Source: Quadrisphaera granulorum
GTDB taxonomy: Bacteria; Actinomycetota; Actinomycetes; Actinomycetales; Quadrisphaeraceae
Reading direction: 5' to 3'
Assembly: GCF_003149145.1 (NCBI RefSeq)
Contig: NZ_QGDQ01000014.1
Coordinates: 55,837-119,836 of the forward strand
DNA length: 64,000 nt
The notes under the pieces were generated by a model. It was given only the letters and a program-made list of their open reading frames with translations. It ran no database searches and was not told the origin of the DNA. Both the position numbers and the translations under genes were made by a program. Positions 28,093 to 36,464 of the stretch are shown one piece after another (within the stretch, counting starts at the first letter, position 1; each line of letters begins with the position of its first letter).

Positions 28093-30279
28093 GTGGCAGC
28101 AGGCTCGGGAGACCGACGGACCGAGCGCCTCCTGAACCTCGTCATCGCGCTGCTGTCCACCCGCACCTGGCTCACCAAGGAGCAGATCCGCCGCGCGGTG
28201 CCGCAGTACGAAGACTGCGCCAGCACCGAGGCGTTCGACAGGATGTTCGAGCGCGACAAGGAGGAGCTGCGCGAGCTCGGCGTCCCGCTCGTCACCGGAT
28301 CCGCCTCGGCGTGGTTCGACGACGAGCAGGGCTACAAGGTCGACAGGGACGCCTACGCCCTGCCCGAGGTGGCCTTCACCCCCGCAGAGCTGGCCGTGCT
28401 GTCCCTGGCCGCCCGCGTATGGGCGCAGGCCAGCCTCGCCGGCCCGGCAGCTCGCGCCCTCACCAAGCTGCGCGCCCTCGGCGTCGACGTCGACGAGCAG
28501 TCCCTGGCCGGCATCGAACCCCGCGTCCGCACCGCCGAACCGGCGTTCCAGCCGCTGTACGCCGCCGCCCGTGACCGCCAGCGCGTGACCTTCACCTACC
28601 GCCGCCCCGGCGCCACCGAGCCCGTCCGCCGCAGCGTGCAGCCCTGGCAGGTCACCTCCTGGCACGGCCACTGGTACCTCGTCGGCCACGACCTCGACCG
28701 TGAAGCCCCCCGCGTCTTCCGGCTCTCCCGCATCGAGGGCACCGTGCGCCGCACCGGCCCCGCGGGCGCCTACGACGTTCCCGACGACGTCGACGGCCGC
28801 GCCATGATCGCCACCGCCATCGGCGGCACCGACAGCACCGTGCGCACCGCCCACCTCCGCCTCGCCGCGGGCGCCGCGGGGCAGCTGCGCCTGCGCGCAG
28901 GCGTGCCCGCCGCCGACGCCGACCGCGACGTGATCGCCGAGGTCGCCTTCACCGACCCCGGGGAGCTCGCCGCCACCGCGGCCGCCGCCGCGCCGCACGC
29001 CGTCGTCCTCGACCCCGACGACGTCCGCGACGCCGTCGTCCGGCGCCTACGTGGCGTGATCGCGGCTCACGCCGAGCACGACCTCCGCGCCGGACACCGG
29101 ACCGACGTGCCCCGCGCGCCCTCCAGCGCCGCCGGCGGCGCAGGGCGTCGCTCCAGCGGACGCCCGCCCGTGCAGCCGACCGCCGCCGACCGGCTCTCCC
29201 GCCTGCTCGCCATGGTCCCCTGGGTGCTCGAGCACCAAGGAGCCCCCGCCCAAGAGGTCGCCGACAGGTTCGGCATCACCACCGACCAGCTCGTCAAGGA
29301 CCTCGAGCTCCTCTTCGTCTGCGGCACCCCCGGCCACCTCCCCGACGACCTCATCGAGGCCGAGTGGGAGGGCGGACGCATCCACATCGGCAACGCCGAC
29401 GCCATCGCCCGCCCCCTGCGCCTCGGCATCGACGAGGCACTCGCCCTCATCACGGGCCTGCGCACCCTCCTCGACGTCCCCGGCTTCTCCGGCGAAGAAG
29501 ACCGCGAAGCCCTCACCGGAGCCCTCGCCAAGCTCACGGAAGCCGCCGGCGAGGCCGCCACCGCCTCCCGGGCGCTCGCGGTGGACCTGGCCCGCGACGT
29601 CGACCGCAGCGTGCAGCCGACCGGTGAGGACGCCGCCGCCGAGGTCCTCGCCACGCTGCGCGAAGCCCTGCGCCACCCCGCCGGACGGCGCCGCCTGCGC
29701 CTGCACTACCTCGTGCCCAGCCGCGACGAGACCACCGAGCGCGACGTCGACCCGATGCGCCTGCTCACCGTCGACGGCCGCTGGTACCTCGAAGGGTGGT
29801 GCCACCGCGCGAGCGGGGTCCGCCTGTTCCGCGTCGACAGGGTGGTCAGCGCCGCCGTCCTCGACGCCGACGGCACCCCGCCGCCGGACGCCGTCGCCCG
29901 CGACGTCGACGAGCAACTGTTCACCCCCGGCGACGACGACCTCGTGGTCACCCTCGAGCTGACCGGCGCCGCGCGCTGGGTGGCCGAGCACGTGCCGCTG
30001 GACTCCTCCGAAGAGCTCGACGACGACGGGCTGCGCGTCGTCCTGCGCACCCCTGACGACCGCTGGCTGCGCCGGTTGCTGCTGCCGCTGGGCGGTGCCG
30101 CCGTCGTCGTCGACCCTCCGGAGGTCGCCGAGGGGCTCCTCCGCGTCGCGAAAGCTGCACTTTCTTCTCATGGCCTCCAAGAGCACGTTTCCGCAGCTCA
30201 GGGGCGTGATGAGGGGGCTGCGGCAGAGGGGGGCATCCCCCATTCGGCGGGCGCTGCACCGGAGCATCCCGCGGTCTGA
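28093..30279 (+). CDS. pafBC: PafB-PafC fusion, WYL-domain DNA-damage response regulator
   Basis: A 728-residue natural fusion of PafB and PafC, which are separate in mycobacteria. The first half has a winged helix (about 10-95) and a WYL domain (RSVQPWQVTSWHGHWYLVGHD, about 200-220). A Gly/Arg/Ser linker at about 335-365 leads to the second half, with another winged helix (about 370-440) and WYL domain (PMRLLTVDGRWYLEGW, about 555-570). PafBC activates the LexA-independent DNA-damage regulon; despite the name it is not needed for pupylation. The last 35 or so residues after VAEGLLRVAKAAL are low complexity. A TAGCCT box 7 nt upstream supports the GTG start. Confidence 0.94.
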   Translation: MAAGSGDRRTERLLNLVIALLSTRTWLTKEQIRRAVPQYEDCASTEAFDRMFERDKEELRELGVPLVTGSASAWFDDEQGYKVDRDAYALPEVAFTPAELAVLSLAARVWAQASLAGPAARALTKLRALGVDVDEQSLAGIEPRVRTAEPAFQPLYAAARDRQRVTFTYRRPGATEPVRRSVQPWQVTSWHGHWYLVGHDLDREAPRVFRLSRIEGTVRRTGPAGAYDVPDDVDGRAMIATAIGGTDSTVRTAHLRLAAGAAGQLRLRAGVPAADADRDVIAEVAFTDPGELAATAAAAAPHAVVLDPDDVRDAVVRRLRGVIAAHAEHDLRAGHRTDVPRAPSSAAGGAGRRSSGRPPVQPTAADRLSRLLAMVPWVLEHQGAPAQEVADRFGITTDQLVKDLELLFVCGTPGHLPDDLIEAEWEGGRIHIGNADAIARPLRLGIDEALALITGLRTLLDVPGFSGEEDREALTGALAKLTEAAGEAATASRALAVDLARDVDRSVQPTGEDAAAEVLATLREALRHPAGRRRLRLHYLVPSRDETTERDVDPMRLLTVDGRWYLEGWCHRASGVRLFRVDRVVSAAVLDADGTPPPDAVARDVDEQLFTPGDDDLVVTLELTGAARWVAEHVPLDSSEELDDDGLRVVLRTPDDRWLRRLLLPLGGAAVVVDPPEVAEGLLRVAKAALSSHGLQEHVSAAQGRDEGAAAEGGIPHSAGAAPEHPAV

Positions 30280-30364
30280 GCGGTCAAGGCGGTCCCCGCC
30301 GGGGTCGATGCGTTGTGTAAGCCCCGAGGAGCCGGGGCGCGCACCGACCGGAAGGACCCGCCCC

Positions 30365-30706
30365 ATGACGACGATCAAGGCCTCCTGCCCGACCTGTGGC
30401 GATGTCGAGCTGACCCCGCCGCAGGTGCGCCTCGTGGTCTGCACCGTCCCGGCGTGGAGCTTCTACGCATTCGACTGCCCGGAGTGCACCGACGAGGTGC
30501 GCAAGCACGCCACCGAGGACGTGGTTCGCCTGCTCACCACGGGCGGCGTGCCCGCCGAGCGGTGGTCCGTGCCGGCCGAGGCGCTGGAAGAGCACGCCGG
30601 ACCGGCCATCGGCTGGGACGACGTGCTGGACTTCAGCCTCTCGCTGGAGACCACCGACGTGGTGGCCGCGGCCCTGGCCGCCGTCCAGCGCCACCACGCC
30701 GCCTGA
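30365..30706 (+). CDS. Small zinc-ribbon-like protein downstream of pafBC
   Basis: A 113-residue protein with two CxxC pairs, CPTCG near residue 8 and CPEC near residue 40, plus a single Cys between them. These probably form a zinc knuckle. The C-terminal part is helical and acidic (DDVLDFSLSLE). The function is unknown; similar small proteins often sit between PafBC and Tat genes in related genomes, a point recalled rather than checked. GGAAGGA about 9 nt before the ATG is a fair ribosome site. It is separate from pafBC by 85 bp. Confidence 0.65.
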   Translation: MTTIKASCPTCGDVELTPPQVRLVVCTVPAWSFYAFDCPECTDEVRKHATEDVVRLLTTGGVPAERWSVPAEALEEHAGPAIGWDDVLDFSLSLETTDVVAAALAAVQRHHAA

Positions 30707-30837
30707 GCCACCCTGAGCGACCGAGCCGCCCACCGGCGGCGGGCAGCTCCCGGCCCGCCACGGCGGACGGCAGCTCGCCCCGGGACACTTCGCCCCAGGA
30801 CAGTTCGCCCCAGAGCAGCGCACCAGCGACCCACCAC

Positions 30838-30843
30838 TAGCCT
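30838..30843 (+). promoter_or_regulatory. -10 box of the small membrane protein gene (leaderless)
   Basis: TAGCCT, the same hexamer as at pafBC, lies 6 nt before the ATG at 30850. Confidence 0.45.
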
Positions 30844-30849
30844 GAACCG

Positions 30850-31176
30850 ATGGGCTGGTGGTGGGTCGCGGTGTACCTGGGGCTCGGCCTCGTCGGCGTC
30901 GTCGTGCTCGGGATCCTCGCCTGGGGCGTGGTGAAGAAGGGCTTCGCGGTGTTCGCAGCCCTGGGCGAGGCATCAGCCCGCGCGGGGGAGCTCATGGCCC
31001 AGGTCGAGCACCTCCCGGCCCAGAAGCCGGCCCACTCCGTCATGGACGATCCCTACGTCCTGCAGGCCCAGCGCCGCCGGGACCAGGCGAAGCGGCGCCG
31101 GCTGCGGGCCAAGCGCGTGGCCGCCCAGCGCGAGGCCCGTCGCGAGCAGCTGCGGCTGCGCCGGGCAGCTAGCTGA
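30850..31176 (+). CDS. Small membrane-anchored basic coiled-coil protein
   Basis: A 108-residue protein with one N-terminal transmembrane helix (about residues 4-28, starting GWWWVAVYLGLGLVGVVVLG) and a cytosolic tail. The tail ends in a strongly basic helix rich in Arg, Lys, Gln and Ala from residue 70 on. No family is recognised. It is the gene immediately before tatA, but it has its own apparent promoter. The topology resembles TatA/TatB (short anchor then a helix), but there is no TatA-type hinge (FG) after the helix, so it is not called a Tat component. Confidence 0.55.
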   Translation: MGWWWVAVYLGLGLVGVVVLGILAWGVVKKGFAVFAALGEASARAGELMAQVEHLPAQKPAHSVMDDPYVLQAQRRRDQAKRRRLRAKRVAAQREARREQLRLRRAAS

Positions 31177-31244
31177 GCACGCAGGTGAGCACCCGTTGAG
31201 CTGACTCGCAGCCGCGAGTCGCTCGGGGTGTCACCGGCCGGGGT

Positions 31245-31250
31245 TAGAGT
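31245..31250 (+). promoter_or_regulatory. -10 box of tatA
   Basis: TAGAGT lies 29 nt before the tatA ATG. Unlike most promoters here it leaves a short leader, which carries the ribosome site GGAGGTG at 31267-31273. Confidence 0.5.
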
Positions 31251-31279
31251 GAGCCGATCCCACACCGGAGGTGGACCTC

Positions 31280-31567
31280 ATGGGCCGCGTTTTCGAGAAC
31301 CCCGTCCTGTTGCTCGTCGTCGTGCTGCTGGTTGTCCTGCTCTTCGGGGCCAAGCGTCTTCCCGATGCTGCCCGCAGCGTGGGGCGCTCCATGCGCATCT
31401 TCAAGTCCGAGGTCAAGGGCATGAAGGAAGACGACCGCGCCGATGAAGAGCGCCGCGCCTCCTCCTCCGCCGACGGTGCTCCGTCGCGCCCGCTGGAGGG
31501 CCGTGTCGTCGACGAGCCGCACCGCGCCACCAGCGACGACTACGACCAGCACCGTCGCAGCGCCTGA
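31280..31567 (+). CDS. tatA: Sec-independent translocase subunit TatA
   Basis: A 95-residue TatA protein: a short N-terminal transmembrane helix ([20 protein letters not shown]), the FG hinge, an amphipathic helix ([19 protein letters not shown]) and an acidic disordered tail. It oligomerises to form the transient passage for folded twin-arginine substrates. ATG at 31280 is chosen because GGAGGTG sits 6 nt upstream; a GTG at 31271 lies inside that ribosome site. tatC follows after 42 bp. No separate tatB is seen, as is usual in actinobacteria, where it lies elsewhere. Confidence 0.94.
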   Translation: MGRVFENPVLLLVVVLLVVLLFGAKRLPDAARSVGRSMRIFKSEVKGMKEDDRADEERRASSSADGAPSRPLEGRVVDEPHRATSDDYDQHRRSA

Positions 31568-31609
31568 CAAGCCGCCGGTAACGCCGGCACCGATCTCCTC
31601 GAAGACTGG

Positions 31610-32434
31610 GTGAGCGTGGCTACCGACACTCCGCCCCGGGGCCGCCGGCGCGACAACCCGGAGGGGCGTATGCCCCTTCGCGAGCATCTTCTCGAGCTGC
31701 GCAAGCGGGTCACCATCGCCGGGATCGCTGTGCTGCTCGGGTCCGTGGCCGGCTGGTTCCTCTACGACCCGGTGCTGGACTACCTGACCGCCCCGATCGA
31801 GGCGGCCAAGGCCCGCGGACTCGACATCGCTATCAACTTTCAGGGCGTCGGCACTCCCTTCGACCTCAAGCTGAAGCTGTCGGTCTGGATCGGGTTCATC
31901 GTCTCCAGCCCGGTGTGGATCTATCAGCTCTGGGCGTTCGTCACCCCCGGGCTCACGAAGAAGGAGCGCCGGTACGCGCTCGGCTTCATGAGCGCTGCCG
32001 TGCCGCTCTTCCTCGCGGGGGTCTGGCTCTCCAGCCTCTTCATCCCCAACGTCGTCAGCTTCTTCACGTCTTTCACACCCTCGGACGGCGCCAACATCAT
32101 CGCCGCGGAGGACTACCTCGGCTTCGTGATGCGCACGGTGCTCGTCTTCGGGTGCGCGTTCCTCCTACCGGTCGTTCTCGTGGGCCTCAACCTGCTGGGG
32201 CTGCTGTCTGGCAAGGCGGTGCTCAAGGCATGGCGGTGGGTGACGGTGCTGTGCTTCCTCTTCGCGGCAATCGCCACGCCCACCCCGGACGTCGTCGCGA
32301 TGTTCACCCTTGCCACACCCATGCTCTTGCTGTTCGCGGTGGCCATCGGCATCTGCCTGCTCAACGACAAGCGACGAGCCAAGCGCGAGCCCCAGTACGG
32401 CGACCTCGCCGACGACGAGGCCAGCGCGCTCTGA
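31610..32434 (+). CDS. tatC: Sec-independent translocase subunit TatC
   Basis: A 274-residue polytopic membrane protein with about six helices. It has the TatC N-terminal motif MPLREHLLELRKRV and the conserved first loop region (GVGTPFDLKLKLSVWIGFIV), followed by PVWIYQLWAFVTPGLTKKER with the Glu/Phe residues that form the signal-peptide-binding site. TatC receives twin-arginine signal peptides and recruits TatA. GTG at 31610 was taken; GTG at 31616 would remove two residues. The last 20 residues are a charged cytosolic tail. It lies 32 bp before helY, which has its own -10 box. Confidence 0.95.
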   Translation: MSVATDTPPRGRRRDNPEGRMPLREHLLELRKRVTIAGIAVLLGSVAGWFLYDPVLDYLTAPIEAAKARGLDIAINFQGVGTPFDLKLKLSVWIGFIVSSPVWIYQLWAFVTPGLTKKERRYALGFMSAAVPLFLAGVWLSSLFIPNVVSFFTSFTPSDGANIIAAEDYLGFVMRTVLVFGCAFLLPVVLVGLNLLGLLSGKAVLKAWRWVTVLCFLFAAIATPTPDVVAMFTLATPMLLLFAVAIGICLLNDKRRAKREPQYGDLADDEASAL

Positions 32435-32454
32435 CCACTGTCGCCGTCGGCGCT

Positions 32455-32460
32455 TAGGCT
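32455..32460 (+). promoter_or_regulatory. -10 box of helY (leaderless)
   Basis: TAGGCT lies 6 nt before the ATG at 32467, the same hexamer used by dop. No ribosome-binding site is seen. Confidence 0.5.
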
Positions 32461-32466
32461 CGACGC

Positions 32467-35175
32467 ATGGCACTGCCGTCGTCCACGGGGTCCTCACCGG
32501 CGGAGCGGTTCGCCGCCGCCCAGGCACGCAACCAGCGCGAGCGGCGCCTCGAGAGCAGCGAGCTGGGGAAGTTCCGCGAACTCGTCGGCTTCGACCTCGA
32601 CGACTTCCAGCTCCGCGCCTGCGAAGCCCTCGAAGCTGGCCGTGGGGTGCTGGTCGCGGCGCCCACAGGAGCCGGCAAGACCGTGGTGGGCGAGTTCGCC
32701 GTCCACCTGGCCCTGGCGTCGGGACGCAAGGCGTTCTACACGACGCCCATCAAGGCGCTGAGCAACCAGAAGCACGCCGAGCTCGCCGAGCGGTTCGGGT
32801 CCGAGCAGGTCGGCCTGCTCACGGGCGACACCTCGGTCAACGGTGACGCGCCCGTCGTCGTCATGACCACCGAGGTGCTCCGCAACATGCTCTATGCGGG
32901 GTCCCCGGCGCTGGACGGGCTCGCGCACGTGGTCATGGACGAGGTGCACTATCTCGCCGACCGCGCCCGCGGCGCCGTGTGGGAAGAGGTGATCATCCAC
33001 CTGCCCGACGACGTGCTCATCACGTCCCTCAGCGCCACCGTGAGCAACGCCGAGGAGTTCGGCGACTGGCTGGCGACGGTGCGCGGCGCCGTCGACGTCG
33101 TCGTCTCCGAGCACCGCCCGGTGCCGCTGTGGCAGCACGTCATGGTGGGTACCCGCGTGGTCGACCTGTTCACCGAACGGGAGGCCGGCCACAGCAGCGC
33201 TGGCCGGCCGGTGCCGAGCCGCCGCGGCACGGCCCCGGCCGAGCCCAGCACGCAGCTGGAGGTCAACCCGGAACTCGTCCGGATGTCCCGTGAGGACGTG
33301 CACCGCGGCGGCGGCCCCGGCGGGCGTGGTGGCCGGACCCACCCGGGGAAGCGGCCCCCGCGCGGCGGGCAGCGGTCCCCGGCGGTGCGCGCCCGTGTCC
33401 ACGCGCCCTCGCGGGCGGAGGTGCTGGCGGAGCTGGAGGAGGCCCACCTCTTGCCGGCGATCATCTTCGTCTTCTCCCGCGCCGGCTGTGACGCCGCCGT
33501 CCGCCAGTGCGTCTCGGCCGGGGTGCGCCTCACCACCGACGCCGAGCGCCGCGAGATCCGCGCGCTCGTGGAGGAGCGGTGCGCGGCCCTGCCCGACGTC
33601 GACCTCGCCGTCCTCGGCTACTGGGACTGGCTCGACGGCCTCTCCCGCGGCGTCGCGGCCCACCACGCGGGCATGCTGCCGACGTTCAAGGAAGTGGTCG
33701 AAGACCTCTTCGCCCGCGGGCTGGTCAAAGCCGTCTTCGCCACCGAGACGCTTGCGCTGGGCATCAACATGCCCGCGCGGTGCGTCGTCATCGAGAAGCT
33801 CGTGAAGTTCAACGGTGAGTCCCACGTCGACGTCACGCCCGGGGAGTACACCCAGCTGACCGGCCGCGCGGGCCGGCGCGGCATCGACGTGGAGGGCCAC
33901 GCGGTGGTGCTGTGGCAGCCCGGGCTCGACGCGGAGGGCGTCGCCGGCCTGGCGTCCACCCGCACCTACCCGCTGCGCTCCAGCTTCCGGCCGACGTACA
34001 ACATGGCCGTCAACCTCGTGGCCCAGGTGGGCCGGGCGCGGGCCCGCGAGGTGCTGGAGACGTCCTTCGCACAGTTCCAGGCCGACCGCGGCGTCGTCGG
34101 CCTGGCACGCCAGGCGCGCACCCAGTCCGAGGGGCTGGCCGGCTACGCCGAGGCCATGACCTGCCACCTGGGCGACTTCTCCGAGTACGCCGCGCTGCGC
34201 CGCCGCATCGGCGAGCTGGAGGGTGAGGGAGCACGACGACGACGGCGCGGCCCCGTCGAGGAGCTCTCGCTGCGCGGCGCGGAGGCGCGCCAGAAGGGCG
34301 GTGTGGGCAGCGGTCGGACCGGCTCAGCCGATGGCCAACGTCCCCTCCGCGACGACCAGGTGGCCGCCGAGGTCGCCCGCCTGCGCCGTCAGATGCGCCA
34401 GCACCCCTGCCACGGTTGTCCCGACCGTGAAGACCACGCGCGCTGGGCCGAACGGTGGGAGCGCCTGCGCAAGGAGCACGAGGGCGTCCTGGCGCGCATC
34501 GAGTCGCGCACCGGCACCATCGCGCGGACCTTCGACAGGGTGTGCGACCTCCTCGTGGAGCTCGGCTACCTCGAGCGGGGCGCCCGCTCGGCCGAGACCG
34601 GCGACGACGACGAGCTCCGCGTGAGCGCCGCCGGGCAGGTGCTGCGGCGCGTGTACGCCGAGAAGGACCTCCTCGTGGCCGAGTGCCTGCGCTCGGGGGC
34701 GTGGGCTTCGTTGGACGCCGCCGGGCTCGCCACCGTCCTCTCGACCATCGTCTACGAAGCCCGTCGCGAGGAGGGCCCACCGGCCGCCCACACCCCCGGC
34801 GGGCACGCGGTCTCCGCGGCGCTGACGGCGACCGTGCGGGCGTGGTCGCAGCTGTCCGACGCCGAGGAGTCCCACCACCTGCGCCCCACCGGCGAGCCCG
34901 ACCTGGGGCTGGTCTGGCCGGTGCACCGCTGGTGCCGAGGGGCGTCGCTGGACGCCGTCCTGGATGCGGCGCGCGGTCCCGTCGACCTGGCCGCCGGAGA
35001 CTTCGTGCGGTGGGCGCGGCAGCTGCTGGACCTGCTCGACCAGGTGGTCGTGGTGGCCTCGCGTGCCGGTACGGACGAGGGTGACGCGCTGGCCCGCACC
35101 GCACGGCAGGCCATCGCCCTGGTCGACCGCGGCGTGGTCACGTACTCGGCGGGCTCGGCCGCTCGCACCGCCTGA
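32467..35175 (+). CDS. helY: HelY, Ski2/Mtr4-like superfamily 2 helicase
   Basis: A 902-residue ATP-dependent RNA/DNA helicase of the Ski2-like group. Motifs in order: GVLVAAPTGAGKTVVGEFA (Walker A, about 60-78), TTPIKALSNQK (Ia), MDEVHYL (II, DEVH), SATVSNAEEF (III), AAHHAGMLP (IV region), FATETLALGINMPA (V) and QLTGRAGRRGID (VI). A Gly/Arg-rich insert follows motif III (about 255-310). The C-terminal half holds an arch-like region with the CHGCPDREDH Cys/His cluster near 645. In mycobacteria helY is also directly after tatC, which supports the name. A TAGGCT box 6 nt before the ATG suggests a leaderless message. Confidence 0.93.
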   Translation: MALPSSTGSSPAERFAAAQARNQRERRLESSELGKFRELVGFDLDDFQLRACEALEAGRGVLVAAPTGAGKTVVGEFAVHLALASGRKAFYTTPIKALSNQKHAELAERFGSEQVGLLTGDTSVNGDAPVVVMTTEVLRNMLYAGSPALDGLAHVVMDEVHYLADRARGAVWEEVIIHLPDDVLITSLSATVSNAEEFGDWLATVRGAVDVVVSEHRPVPLWQHVMVGTRVVDLFTEREAGHSSAGRPVPSRRGTAPAEPSTQLEVNPELVRMSREDVHRGGGPGGRGGRTHPGKRPPRGGQRSPAVRARVHAPSRAEVLAELEEAHLLPAIIFVFSRAGCDAAVRQCVSAGVRLTTDAERREIRALVEERCAALPDVDLAVLGYWDWLDGLSRGVAAHHAGMLPTFKEVVEDLFARGLVKAVFATETLALGINMPARCVVIEKLVKFNGESHVDVTPGEYTQLTGRAGRRGIDVEGHAVVLWQPGLDAEGVAGLASTRTYPLRSSFRPTYNMAVNLVAQVGRARAREVLETSFAQFQADRGVVGLARQARTQSEGLAGYAEAMTCHLGDFSEYAALRRRIGELEGEGARRRRRGPVEELSLRGAEARQKGGVGSGRTGSADGQRPLRDDQVAAEVARLRRQMRQHPCHGCPDREDHARWAERWERLRKEHEGVLARIESRTGTIARTFDRVCDLLVELGYLERGARSAETGDDDELRVSAAGQVLRRVYAEKDLLVAECLRSGAWASLDAAGLATVLSTIVYEARREEGPPAAHTPGGHAVSAALTATVRAWSQLSDAEESHHLRPTGEPDLGLVWPVHRWCRGASLDAVLDAARGPVDLAAGDFVRWARQLLDLLDQVVVVASRAGTDEGDALARTARQAIALVDRGVVTYSAGSAARTA

Positions 35176-35257
35176 TCAGGCCTCTGAGCTGCGTCGATGC
35201 CCTCACTCTCAGCCAGAGCTTGACTCTCAACCTTCACCTGAGACTTGAGCGTTTCTA

Positions 35258-35310
35258 TGACGATCAAGGAAGTCTCGCACGGGACGCGTGCAGAGCTTCC
35301 TTGATCGTCA
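35258..35310. terminator. Long near-perfect hairpin between convergent helY and exonuclease genes
   Basis: TGACGATCAAGGAAG (35258-35272) pairs exactly with 35296-35310. Inside, CTCGCACG and CGTGC-A-GAG extend the stem to about 23 bp with one bulged base on each side, closing on a GGACG loop. It is the only strong structure in the 153-bp gap between two converging genes, so bidirectional termination is the likely role. The exactness of the outer arms could also mark a small repeat element. Confidence 0.65.
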
Positions 35311-35328
35311 CGGAGGGGGTCGGGGGTG

Positions 35329-36369
35329 TCAGGAGGTGAGGGCGGCCAGGAGACGTTCGGCGGGGGAGCGTGCGCCCCAGCGCTCGGCCAGGGCCCCGAC
35401 GGCGGCCTGGTCCAGGCGTCCCGGTGCGGGAGTGGGGACGTCAGTGGCGGCGACGCCGGCCCCGTCGCGTAGGTCGCCGTCCCCGAACGGCTCCACCACC
35501 TCGCCGTGGCGCAGCACCCGCACCACGCGCGGGGCGACATCGAGATAGTCCGCGGCCTCCGCCAGGCGCGTGCGCTGCGCGGGCGTCACCGAAGGGTCGC
35601 CGTCGAGAGCTGCCTGGAGGATGCCGAGGAGATCGCCGTGGCGCCGCAGCAGGCTCGCCGCGGTCTTCTCCCCGATGCCCGCAACCCCGGGCAGGCCGTC
35701 GCTGGGGTCGCCGCGCAAGACGGCGAGGTCGGCGTAGGCGTCTCCGGGGCGCGCACCGGCCCCTGTGGGCAGTGCGTACTTCTCGGCGAGTGCGGCGCCG
35801 CCGACCACCTCGGCCTTGCCGACGCCCTTGCCGATCCAGATCACGCGCACGCCCGCGCCGTCGTGGGCGTCGTCGTCGACGAGCTGGAGGAGGTCGCGGT
35901 CACCGCTGACCACATCAATGCCGCCATCAATGCCATCAATTCCCGTTGCCCGAGGGCGGGTGGCGAGGACCCCGGCGACGTCGTCGGCCTCGCAGGCGGG
36001 TGCTCCGATGCGCGGCACCCCGAGGGCCTCGAGGAACTCGGCGATGGCGTCGGCTTGCGCGGGCAGGTACTCGGGCACCTCCTCGCCACCCTCCGCTTCT
36101 CCACTGGTCGCCACGCGGTGGGTCTTGTAGGAGGGGATGCGGGCGACGCGCCACGCGGGGCGCCAGTCGTCATCCCAGCAGGCGACGACGAAGGCCGGGC
36201 GGAACCTCTCGACGAGCGTCGCCGTCATGTCGAGGAAGCCGCGCACCGCGCCGGATGGCGTGCCGTCGGGGGCCTTCACCGAGGAGGGGATGGCGTAGAA
36301 GGCGCGGAAGTACAGGGTGGCGGCGTCAAGCAGTAGCGTGCGCTGCGCGCCGTCGAGATGGTCTGGCAC
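35329..36369 (-). CDS. 5'-3' exonuclease (FEN/PIN-like, PolA N-terminal type)
   Basis: A 346-residue stand-alone 5' nuclease. Motifs: LLLDAATLYFRAFYAIPS with the first metal-binding Asp, WDDDWRPAWRVARIPSYKTHR (helical arch), CEADDVAGVLA, VVSGDRDLLQLV and DPSDGLPGVAGIGEKTAASLL (helix-hairpin-helix plus Asp). It probably removes RNA primers or flaps. A second exonuclease-like gene next to helY is also known in mycobacteria (Rv2090 region). The GTG at 36369 was chosen because TACGCT lies 6 nt upstream; the frame continues further upstream without conserved sequence. A repeated GIDGIDGGID stretch lies before the VVSGDRD motif. Confidence 0.9.
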   Translation of the reverse strand: MPDHLDGAQRTLLLDAATLYFRAFYAIPSSVKAPDGTPSGAVRGFLDMTATLVERFRPAFVVACWDDDWRPAWRVARIPSYKTHRVATSGEAEGGEEVPEYLPAQADAIAEFLEALGVPRIGAPACEADDVAGVLATRPRATGIDGIDGGIDVVSGDRDLLQLVDDDAHDGAGVRVIWIGKGVGKAEVVGGAALAEKYALPTGAGARPGDAYADLAVLRGDPSDGLPGVAGIGEKTAASLLRRHGDLLGILQAALDGDPSVTPAQRTRLAEAADYLDVAPRVVRVLRHGEVVEPFGDGDLRDGAGVAATDVPTPAPGRLDQAAVGALAERWGARSPAERLLAALTS

Positions 36370-36375
36370 CGCGTC

Positions 36376-36381
36376 AGCGTA
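36376..36381 (-). promoter_or_regulatory. -10 box of the exonuclease gene (leaderless)
   Basis: On the minus strand TACGCT ends 6 nt before the GTG at 36369. A copy of the GATAACRGAACCA motif lies upstream at 36409-36421. Confidence 0.5.
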
Positions 36382-36408
36382 GAGCGTAGGCGAGTCCGGG
36401 CAGCGTCT

Positions 36409-36421
36409 GATAACAGAACCA
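36409..36421 (+). promoter_or_regulatory. GATAACRGAACCA motif, copy 1
   Basis: GATAACAGAACCA lies in the 95-bp gap between the divergent exonuclease and amidohydrolase genes. It is 28 bp upstream of the exonuclease -10 box and 31 bp upstream of the amidohydrolase -10 box (CAGAAT, 36453-36458), so it could influence either. Four more copies lie at 51.8-54.9 kb. Confidence 0.55.
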
Positions 36422-36464
36422 TGTATGGCATCGTGCTCCCAGGACACGACGGCAGAATGAGCCG

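Noticed and set aside
30850..31176. Small membrane protein before tatA considered as TatB
   Set aside because: It lacks the short helix-FG hinge-amphipathic helix arrangement and has a much more basic tail.
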